Positions 1 to 4,968 of a stretch of 7,901 nucleotides of DNA are shown piece by piece. The position numbers were made by a program, and so were the translations under genes. Origin of the DNA: Spirochaetaceae bacterium (lineage in GTDB: Bacteria; Spirochaetota; Spirochaetia; Treponematales; Breznakiellaceae); contig JAIRSB010000200.1 in assembly GCA_031255655.1 (NCBI GenBank), positions 1 through 7,901 of the forward strand. The letters run 5' to 3'. The notes beneath the pieces were generated by a model, which did no database searches, was not told where the DNA came from, and was given only the letters and a program-made list of their open reading frames with translations. Every line of letters starts with the position of its first letter. The stretch's first letter is position 1.

Positions 1-33
1 CCCACGCCGAGATTTTAGATTTGCGTTAGCCCC

Positions 34-163
34 GTCGTTGCGAGCTCGCTAAGGCGAAGCAATATATTACAGTGAGGGCAGTTAGCGATTTCTCTGCTTC
101 GTTGTTTAACCGCGGATGAAAGGCGGATGGCGTCCTGTCCGCCATTGCTGAGGAAGCAATTCC
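34..163. repeat. Cluster of short inverted repeats, possible dispersed palindromic repeat
   Basis: No coding signal is visible in the first 188 bases. Three small inverted repeats lie in a row: CGAAGCA (55-61) with TGCTTCG (95-101), GGCGGA (122-127) with TCCGCC (138-143), and ATTGCT (144-149) with AGCAAT (155-160). The string GTCGTTGCGAG...GCGAAGCAA (34-62) resembles the GTCATTGCGAG...GAAGCAA palindromic repeats scattered between genes in many bacterial genomes. That family resemblance is from memory and only one copy is visible here. None of the stems is followed by a clear T-run, so I do not call a terminator. The cluster ends close to the outer end of the IS3 remnant. Confidence 0.35.
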
Positions 164-188
164 GATGCGAAGGAGAGCCATTCTGAAC

Positions 189-213
189 TGGACATTACCC
201 CATTTGGTGGATA
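189..213 (-). repeat. Candidate terminal inverted repeat of the IS3 remnant (OrfB end)
   Basis: The plus strand reads TGGACATTACCCC followed by ATTTGGTGGATA, directly after the stop codon of the OrfB tail. The TG start, the position just outside OrfB, and the similarity to the TGGACA...CCCC ends I recall from IS3-type elements support a terminal repeat. Its partner at the other end is not visible, and no target-site duplication can be assigned. Confidence 0.45.
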
Positions 214-216
214 GTA

Positions 217-508
217 TTAAGCGTGGTTCCCTGAATTAAACTCATCAGGGGAAACATAGTCAAGTACCGAATGCATCCCCAACAGTTCCCCTTCCGACTC
301 ATGCTCCGCCGAACCGAAGGACAAGACCGCCCAGCCGTTCATGGAAACCTTTCGCGCAATATTGCACCCCTTGGTCGGAATGGAATATCAAACCCTTCCG
401 CGCCTTCCGGTTTACAAAGGCCGTATTCAGTGCGAGTGTGGCCGTATGGACGGTTTCAATGTCCCCGCTCAATGCCCAGCCGATGACTTTCCAGTTAAAG
501 AAGTCCAT
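217..508 (-). pseudogene. IS3-family transposase OrfB (DDE integrase core), broken
   Basis: The fragment from 508 to 299 encodes FFNWKVIGWALS, then RKARKGLIFHSDQGVQY, which is the rve/DDE core of IS3-group OrfB. The HSD aspartate is a catalytic residue. The frame ends at a TGA at 299-301. A shifted frame continues at 302-276 with MSRKGNCWG, the block that in intact proteins reads SMSRKGNCWDNA and precedes the catalytic glutamate. A third frame at 276-217 gives HSVLDYVSPDEFNSGNHA and a TAA, which matches the usual OrfB end (RRHSxLGYxSPxEF). The N-terminal half with the first catalytic Asp, and the segment carrying the catalytic Glu, are missing. The protein cannot be functional. The family call is firm from these motifs. 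Confidence 0.87.
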
Positions 509-518
509 GTATCAACGT

Positions 519-641
519 CTAACACTGCTGTATCCAGCGTCGCAGTATATTCTCGTTGACACCTAAACCCAAAACTACCCGTCTCACCTGGTTTCAGAAA
601 TCAGCGTATGCCTTTCGGCGCTTCGAGTGGGGTATAAACAA
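519..641 (-). pseudogene. IS3-family OrfA (helix-turn-helix) fragment, broken
   Basis: Read on the minus strand from a possible TTG at 641, the frame gives SKRRKAYADF, an in-frame TGA (594-596), NQVRRVVLG, then LGVNENILRRWIQQ and a TAG at 519-521. The basic KRRK-Y-x-x-F start and the LGVNxNxLRRWI helix-turn-helix are typical of IS3 OrfA (Transposase_8 family). The two halves sit closer than in an intact OrfA, which implies a short internal deletion as well as the stop. The C-terminal leucine-zipper part and the frameshift region into OrfB are absent. It is a small relic, recognised by motif order and by its place just upstream of the OrfB piece. Confidence 0.7.
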
Positions 642-656
642 TTATGAAAAACTGCT

Positions 657-2480
657 ATGCTTCCCTTTATGAAATCCATAAGAAATACGCGAATAATTTG
701 TACGATGGGGCCGGCGGTGAAAACTGTTGACATGGCGCGTTCTCTCATTCGCAAGGGAATGAACATAGCGCGGTTTAATTTTTCACATGGCGAATACAAA
801 GATAAAGCGGAATCCATAGAAATAGTCAGAAAAGCGTCGGAACTGGAAGGTGTTCCGATTGCGTTGATGTTGGACACAAAAGGACCGGAAATACGCACCG
901 GTATAATAAAAAATGGGGGGACTATCACTCTTAATCACGGTGAAAGTGTAGATGTAATCGCGGAAGCGGATGCTATAAAGCTATACGGGCAAGATGGCGC
1001 GTTTACGATGAAAGAAGGGGAGAGTGCCTGCATTACTGTGAGTTATGAGTTATTGGCTGACGATATTAAGCCCGGAGCTCAGATTTTGATTGCGGATGGC
1101 ATCATAGCTCTTGAATTCACGAGCCTTGAGGGGCGGATAATACACTGTAAAGTTGACATTGGCGGGGAACTGGGCAGCCGCAAGAACGTCAACGTTTTGG
1201 GTGTGCATACCCGTCTGCCCGCGATGTCGGAACAAGACATGGCTGATCTGCGTTTCGGTATGGAGCAGGGGATGGATTGCGTGGCGGCTTCTTTCATACG
1301 GAAGCGGCAGGATGTTACCACGATACAAAAATTTCTGGCCTCTATAGGTGCCGATATGCCTGTCATCTCGAAGATTGAGGACGATGAAGGGCTGGAAAAT
1401 ATAGAGGATATTATCCGCGTATCCGCTGGAATAATGGTGGCACGGGGCGATCTTGGAGTGCAAATTCCGCCTGAACAAGTGCCGTTAGCGCAGAAGCGTA
1501 TCATCACGCTTTGTAACAACGAGGGAAAACCGGTTATAACGGCGACTCAAATGCTCGATTCGATGATACGCAATCCGCGTCCTACTCGCGCCGAAGCCGC
1601 GGATGTGGCTAACGCTATTCTTGACGGCAGTGATTGCGTGATGCTTTCCGGCGAGACGGCTAACGGCGCTTATCCTGAGGAAGCTGTTGAGACAATGGAG
1701 CATATCGCGCTTACTGTGGAAGCGTCCGACATATACAGGAGGCAGCAGTTGGAACGGAGGGCGCTTTTGACACGTAGTTCCGATATGCCGCAGTCGATAG
1801 CGGAATCCGCCGTGCTTATTTCCGAAAGGATCAACGCGGCCTGCATAATTGTGCCTACGCTTTCCGGTAATACTGCCCGGCTTGTAAGCAAGTATCGTCC
1901 GCGTCAGCCTATAATAGGAGCTGCTCCGAGCGACAAAATCCGCCGCCGGATGTTACTGTATTGGGGCATTGTTCCGCTTGCGGTACATATTGAATCTGAC
2001 AGCGAGGCAACCATTCAGGGGGCGCAGAGCGCGGCCATAAAAGAGGGGTTTATCAGGGTATCGGATAAAGTGGTGTTTACCGCTGGTATTCCTGTTAATT
2101 CGCCGAACACAGCTAACACGATACGTATCAATGTGATCGGCAATATACTGGGACGCGGGCAGCGCGGTTTTGGCGGACGTTGTGCCGGACGTATCGTAAA
2201 AGCGAATACTCTTAGTGAGGCTTCTTACGTGCTGCGTAATAACGGCGGTGAAATATTGCTTACCCACACTCTTGACAGTTCGTTCACGCCAATAATCAGA
2301 ATCGCCAGCGGCATAATTGTTGAGGGTACGTCCGAATTCTCACGTTCCATGCTCAAGATGATAAACCCGAATATCGTTTACATCTCGCAGGTCGAAAAAG
2401 CCATGAGCCGTATTGAGGAACATTCAACAGTTACGATAGACGGTGACGAAAAGATAATCTATGAGGGATTGATAGAATAA
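657..2480 (+). CDS. pyk: Pyruvate kinase with extra C-terminal domain
   Basis: Catalyses the last step of glycolysis in the cytoplasm: phosphoenolpyruvate plus ADP to pyruvate plus ATP. The barrel signatures are all present: ARFNFSHG (38-45), DTKGPEIRTG (73-82), SKIEDDEG (238-245; Lys239, Glu241), ARGDLG (262-267; Asp265), TATQML (295-300) and LSGETANG (330-337). Glu78 in GPEIR is the residue type associated with K+-dependent enzymes. At 607 residues it exceeds the usual 470-480. Residues of about 510-607 resemble the phosphohistidine-type (PEP-utilizer) domain appended to Bacillus-type enzymes, but the motif position of the usual TSH reads TSE (558-560). I used the ATG at 657. The ATG at 669 (MKSIRNTRIICTMGPA) fits typical family N-termini better. 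Neither has a Shine-Dalgarno sequence, and IS debris lies directly upstream. The function is secure; the start is not. Confidence 0.96.
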   Translation: MLPFMKSIRNTRIICTMGPAVKTVDMARSLIRKGMNIARFNFSHGEYKDKAESIEIVRKASELEGVPIALMLDTKGPEIRTGIIKNGGTITLNHGESVDVIAEADAIKLYGQDGAFTMKEGESACITVSYELLADDIKPGAQILIADGIIALEFTSLEGRIIHCKVDIGGELGSRKNVNVLGVHTRLPAMSEQDMADLRFGMEQGMDCVAASFIRKRQDVTTIQKFLASIGADMPVISKIEDDEGLENIEDIIRVSAGIMVARGDLGVQIPPEQVPLAQKRIITLCNNEGKPVITATQMLDSMIRNPRPTRAEAADVANAILDGSDCVMLSGETANGAYPEEAVETMEHIALTVEASDIYRRQQLERRALLTRSSDMPQSIAESAVLISERINAACIIVPTLSGNTARLVSKYRPRQPIIGAAPSDKIRRRMLLYWGIVPLAVHIESDSEATIQGAQSAAIKEGFIRVSDKVVFTAGIPVNSPNTANTIRINVIGNILGRGQRGFGGRCAGRIVKANTLSEASYVLRNNGGEILLTHTLDSSFTPIIRIASGIIVEGTSEFSRSMLKMINPNIVYISQVEKAMSRIEEHSTVTIDGDEKIIYEGLIE

Positions 2481-2613
2481 GTTATCAGACTCACTTAGGC
2501 GTTGGTGGACAGGGCTTTCAAATTTGTGAATAATTAAATGACTTGATAGTGTCGAGAATTATCTGGAAAGCGTTTTTCGTCTCCGCTTCAACGCTAAGGT
2601 CAACGAATTGGTG

Positions 2614-2655
2614 TATAGTACGGCGTGTTTCGCGCGCCGCAGATTGATTTGGAGG
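2614..2655 (+). promoter_or_regulatory. Possible fliS leader: -10-like box, hairpin and ribosome binding site
   Basis: In the 179-bp gap after pyk, a -10-like TATAGT (2614-2619) is followed by a GC-rich stem, CGGCGTG (2621-2627) with CGCGCCG (2633-2639). The stem has seven pairs, one of them G-T, around a five-base loop. A strong ribosome binding site GGAGG (2651-2655) lies four bases before the fliS ATG. I find no convincing -35 box at normal spacing and no clear sigma-28 flagellar consensus, so the promoter is tentative while the binding site is solid. No terminator for pyk is visible in the gap; AAGCG (2568-2572) and CGCTT (2584-2588) could form only a weak stem. Confidence 0.4.
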
Positions 2656-2659
2656 TAAA

Positions 2660-3106
2660 ATGGCGAAAGTAAACGCGTTATCGGCCTACCGGCAGACAAG
2701 GATAAAGACGGCTAGTCAGGGGCAGCTCATCATAATGCTCTATGATGGCGGTATCAATAGTTTGGACAACGCTCTGGAATTGCTGCGGCACAGGGCGGGA
2801 AATGGGAATGACCCATCAAAGATAGAGGCGACGGGGAAGGCTATTATAAAGGCGCAGGAAATTATAACGGAGTTGATGGTTTCGCTTGATTTTGAGCAGG
2901 GTGGGAAAATCGCCGAAACTCTTTTCGCTTTATATACATGGTTTAATAAGGAATTGCTGGAAGCTCATGTAACGCTGGATGCGACGCGTATTTTGGCTGT
3001 TCGGAATTCTTTGAATGATATACGCAAGTCATGGGCGGAGATTATCGCCGGAAATGCCGCGTCGAAAAGGCCGGACGCCGACGCCGGCATAAATATCGCA
3101 GGTTAA
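2660..3106 (+). CDS. fliS: Flagellar secretion chaperone FliS
   Basis: FliS binds the C-terminus of newly made flagellin in the cytoplasm, prevents premature polymerisation and delivers it to the flagellar type III export gate. The N-terminal block AYRQTRIKTASQGQLIIMLYDGG (9-31) is the family signature, usually written YxxxxVxTASPxELxxMLYDG. The central LMVSLDFEQGGKIAETLFALYTWFN (72-96) matches the LxxSLDxxxGGxIAxxLxxLYxY block of the four-helix bundle. At 148 residues it is slightly longer than the common 125-135, with a charged tail after residue 130. The start is fixed by GGAGG four bases upstream. The next gene begins 6 bp after the stop, so the two are almost certainly cotranscribed. I am confident in the family assignment. 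Confidence 0.93.
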   Translation: MAKVNALSAYRQTRIKTASQGQLIIMLYDGGINSLDNALELLRHRAGNGNDPSKIEATGKAIIKAQEIITELMVSLDFEQGGKIAETLFALYTWFNKELLEAHVTLDATRILAVRNSLNDIRKSWAEIIAGNAASKRPDADAGINIAG

Positions 3107-3112
3107 ACGCTA

Positions 3113-3613
3113 ATGACTGATAAACTACCGACGGATAACGTCCCTATCGCGCTTTCCAGCGAAGAAATTAAAAAACGCACCGCCGTATTGAGGCGTTTCA
3201 AAGAACTTTTGATCGAGCAGAGGCAGCGTTTCCGCGACTATATTGATGTTCTTGATAAACAAAAAGACGTGATTGAAAACGGTAGGCCTGAGGATATTCT
3301 GGCTCACGTTGAATTAGAAGAAAATGTAGCTGCCGGAATAGTAGCTGTGCAAAAATCGCTTGAACCTATGCGCTTTTTATACGAGGCCGTCTGCCCAGAC
3401 ACGCAAGACGGTGATATACCGGAAATAAGCGCAGCGCTTGAATGTCTAAAAAATGAGACTTTCCAGCGAGTAAAATGCAACAAAGATTTATTGCAAAAGC
3501 GCATGGTTTTAATACGCGATGAATTAAAAAATTTACGCGGAAATCCGTTTACTAAACGTAAATCAATATACGCGGAAAACCAGAGCGCCGCGCTGTTAGA
3601 CATTTCCGGCTGA
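3113..3613 (+). CDS. Putative FlgN-like flagellar chaperone (helical protein)
   Basis: A 166-residue protein rich in charged residues and leucine, with no signal peptide or membrane segment. Two long amphipathic helices are likely, at about 17-58 (EEIKKRTAVLRRFKELL then the glutamine/arginine-rich RQRFRDYIDVLDKQKD) and about 68-85. A further helical region spans 105-142 (ECLKNETFQRVKCNKDLLQ, then VLIRDELKNLRG). This size, the all-helical coiled-coil character and the position 6 bp after fliS suit a FlgN/FliT-type export chaperone, which in other bacteria protects hook-associated proteins FlgK and FlgL. I see no decisive FlgN signature, so the call rests mainly on context. Its ribosome binding site is weak (AGG at 3100-3102, inside the end of fliS), suggesting translational coupling. 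A general flagellar helper of another family is the alternative. Confidence 0.6.
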   Translation: MTDKLPTDNVPIALSSEEIKKRTAVLRRFKELLIEQRQRFRDYIDVLDKQKDVIENGRPEDILAHVELEENVAAGIVAVQKSLEPMRFLYEAVCPDTQDGDIPEISAALECLKNETFQRVKCNKDLLQKRMVLIRDELKNLRGNPFTKRKSIYAENQSAALLDISG

Positions 3614-3653
3614 GAGGTCTCTGCAAAAATTTGCGGCGGACATGGTATTTTAA

Positions 3654-3675
3654 CGCGGAAACGCGATGGAGAGGA
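3654..3675 (+). promoter_or_regulatory. GNRA-loop mini-hairpin and ribosome binding site before the lipoprotein gene
   Basis: CGCG (3654-3657), GAAA (3658-3661) and CGCG (3662-3665) form a four-pair stem with a GNRA tetraloop. Two bases later comes the purine-rich ribosome binding site GGAGAGGA (3668-3675), seven bases before the ATG at 3683. A second small palindrome, GCAAA-AA-TTTGC (3623-3634), lies earlier in the same 69-bp gap. The binding site decides the start of the lipoprotein gene. The structural role of the hairpins is only suggested by their positions. Confidence 0.4.
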
Positions 3676-3682
3676 AAAATAT

Positions 3683-4516
3683 ATGAATATCAGATTTTGT
3701 ATCATTGTACCGCTAGTAGCTTTATTTTTAAATTCATGTGCTGGTACTCGGGATTCGTGGCAGACTGACGAGCGTGGTTCGGCGCTCTACACTACGGGCT
3801 GGTTTGATGACGACGGTTTATCGACTAAGTATTTAACATACGCGCGGGAAGAAAAGCTGCTTCTGTTCCCAGAAAAAAAGCGTAAGAGTCCGCGTCTGGA
3901 TTTTTTTGTCGATACTCTCGACATTCTGGACGAGTCGGAGCGTAAACTGTTGCAACAGTTTTTGTATGACAATTTGAGCTGCCAAAATTATGTGGATAAT
4001 CTTTTCAATAAAATTAAGACGGATTATCTGAAAATGAAGGATGATGCCGCGCGGGACCCGAGCGAGCAATACAACTGGTCGTATACGGAAGCGTTTGACG
4101 GCAGAGTTTATCCGTCGCTGTTTGTTATATCGCGGAGCCGTTATACTTTTTTTGGCGGGGCTCATGGGATGAATGAAAAAAACTACTTTGTGCTTGACAG
4201 GGATTTGCTCACAAAGGTTGAGTTAAGCGATATTTTGGCCAGCGGCGCTATTCCGGCTTTACAGGAAATGATTGACGCTGATTTACGCGCCAGGTACCAC
4301 GCCGCGCCTGACGCGCCGTTGACATCAGTTGGTTTTCTTGAAGAGTCGGCAGGTGTTCCTGACAATTTTTTCATCTCGCGGGAAGGGCTCGGTTTTTGCT
4401 GGAATCCCTATGAGGTGGCGCCTTACGTCATGGGCGCTATTGATGTTGTTCTGGCTTATGAGCGTGTGGAAAATCTGCTTAATGACAGGGGCAGGGAACT
4501 GTTCAACGGTCTATAA
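3683..4516 (+). CDS. Putative lipoprotein with DUF3298 (RsiV-like) domain
   Basis: A 277-residue exported protein. The N-terminus has a short signal peptide (Arg4, hydrophobic 5-16) ending in the lipobox L16-N17-S18-C19, so it should be lipidated at Cys19 and anchored to a membrane. The C-terminal half carries DUF3298 hallmarks: YTFFGGAHG (154-162), a YFVLDRDLL-x-KVELSDIL segment (168-185), and FFISREGLGFCWNPYEVAPY (229-248), the 'free text F.lt.eGl.f.f.pYeiapY' pattern. This domain is found in extracytoplasmic proteins such as the anti-sigma factor RsiV, which binds lysozyme, and in PdaC-type deacetylases. Here it is without a cytoplasmic anti-sigma part or a deacetylase domain, so I give no specific function. 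The start is supported by GGAGAGGA seven bases upstream. It follows the flagellar chaperone genes after 69 bp. Its 3' end overlaps ybeY by 14 bp on the opposite strand. Confidence 0.85.
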   Translation: MNIRFCIIVPLVALFLNSCAGTRDSWQTDERGSALYTTGWFDDDGLSTKYLTYAREEKLLLFPEKKRKSPRLDFFVDTLDILDESERKLLQQFLYDNLSCQNYVDNLFNKIKTDYLKMKDDAARDPSEQYNWSYTEAFDGRVYPSLFVISRSRYTFFGGAHGMNEKNYFVLDRDLLTKVELSDILASGAIPALQEMIDADLRARYHAAPDAPLTSVGFLEESAGVPDNFFISREGLGFCWNPYEVAPYVMGAIDVVLAYERVENLLNDRGRELFNGL

Positions 4517-4958
4517 TTCTGTATTTTATTTCCGACAGGAGTTTTTCTTGTAGCAAAAGCATTTCTTCTTCCGGCGCGTTGCTTACGTGATCCATGCCTT
4601 TCAAATGTAGGATTCCGTGTATCAATAGTCGGCGCAGCTCTTCGTCTTCGTCGACGTTAAATATTCTGCTGTTTGTTTTTAGTGTTTCCAGCGATATGGC
4701 TATGTCGCCGCTCGTGTAGCGTTCAATTCCGTCTTCGTTTGTCGTTTCGCCTATAGAAAATGAGAGTATGTCCGTTGTTTCATCTTTGTTCCTGAAGCGG
4801 CGGTTTAGCTCTTGCATGAACTTATCGCTGCAAAACAGTACGGATGTATCCCAGTTTTCACACTTTAGTGTGTCGCATACCGCAGTTACAAACGTGGCGG
4901 CGGCTTCCGCCCAATCCGGCGCGGGTATGTTTTCGGAGTTTACCTCAACGCGATTCAT
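4503..4958 (-). CDS. ybeY: Endoribonuclease YbeY (rRNA maturation factor)
   Basis: YbeY is a zinc-dependent single-strand endoribonuclease that takes part in 16S rRNA 3'-end processing and in removal of defective 70S ribosomes. The diagnostic metal site is intact: HGILHLKGMDH at 114-124 gives His114, His118 and His124 (H-x3-H-x5-H). The second conserved block is LNRRFRNKDETTDILSFS (51-68), where TDILSF corresponds to the usual TDVLSF. Length (151 residues) is normal for the family. The ATG at 4958 lies 10 bp after the valS stop, with no clear Shine-Dalgarno sequence, so it is probably read by coupling from the valS transcript. Its stop lies inside the end of the convergent lipoprotein gene, leaving no space for a terminator between them. 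The assignment is secure. Confidence 0.96.
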   Translation of the reverse strand: MNRVEVNSENIPAPDWAEAAATFVTAVCDTLKCENWDTSVLFCSDKFMQELNRRFRNKDETTDILSFSIGETTNEDGIERYTSGDIAISLETLKTNSRIFNVDEDEELRRLLIHGILHLKGMDHVSNAPEEEMLLLQEKLLSEIKYRIIDR

Positions 4959-4968
4959 ATATCGTGGG

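Larger units (their letters stand above)
189..641 (-). mobile_element. Degenerate IS3-family insertion sequence remnant
   Basis: This stretch is what remains of an IS3-family element reading right to left. The pieces occur in the order expected for an intact element: an OrfA helix-turn-helix fragment (641-519), the integrase core of OrfB (508-299), the MSRKGNCWG motif in another frame (302-276), the OrfB C-terminal tail in a third frame (276-217), and a candidate terminal repeat (213-189). Intact IS3 elements are usually about 1.2-1.5 kb, so roughly 450 bp means that most of the element is gone through internal deletions. Frame changes and in-frame stops show it is dead. No matching inverted repeat is visible on the pyk side, so that end looks truncated. 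The debris stops within about 15-30 bp of the pyk start. Confidence 0.82.

Noticed and set aside
584..928. Minus-strand open frame of 114 codons opposite the start of pyk.
   Set aside because: It lies antisense to a well-supported pyk frame, has no recognisable motif, and its tail overlaps the IS3 OrfA relic in another frame. It is a shadow.
1079..1519. Minus-strand open frame of 146 codons inside pyk.
   Set aside because: Cysteine- and serine-rich antisense reading of conserved catalytic blocks of pyruvate kinase; no binding site or domain. A shadow.
2501..2512. GTTGGTGGACAG after pyk, similar to the inner part of the IS3 terminal repeat (TTGGTGGATAG).
   Set aside because: Similarity is limited to about ten bases and does not extend outward into the TGGACATTACCCC portion, so it is not a convincing second IS end.
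2518..2685. Minus-strand frame without stops across the pyk-fliS gap (about 55 codons, ending in KNAFQIILDTIKSFNYSQI).
   Set aside because: The composition looks protein-like, but it has no ATG, no binding site and is short enough to arise by chance; it stops at a TAG (2686-2688) just inside fliS.
3070..3088. GCCGG/CCGGC palindrome near the end of fliS, considered as a terminator or attenuator.
   Set aside because: It is inside the coding sequence, has no T-run, and the next gene starts 6 bp after fliS, so termination here makes no sense.
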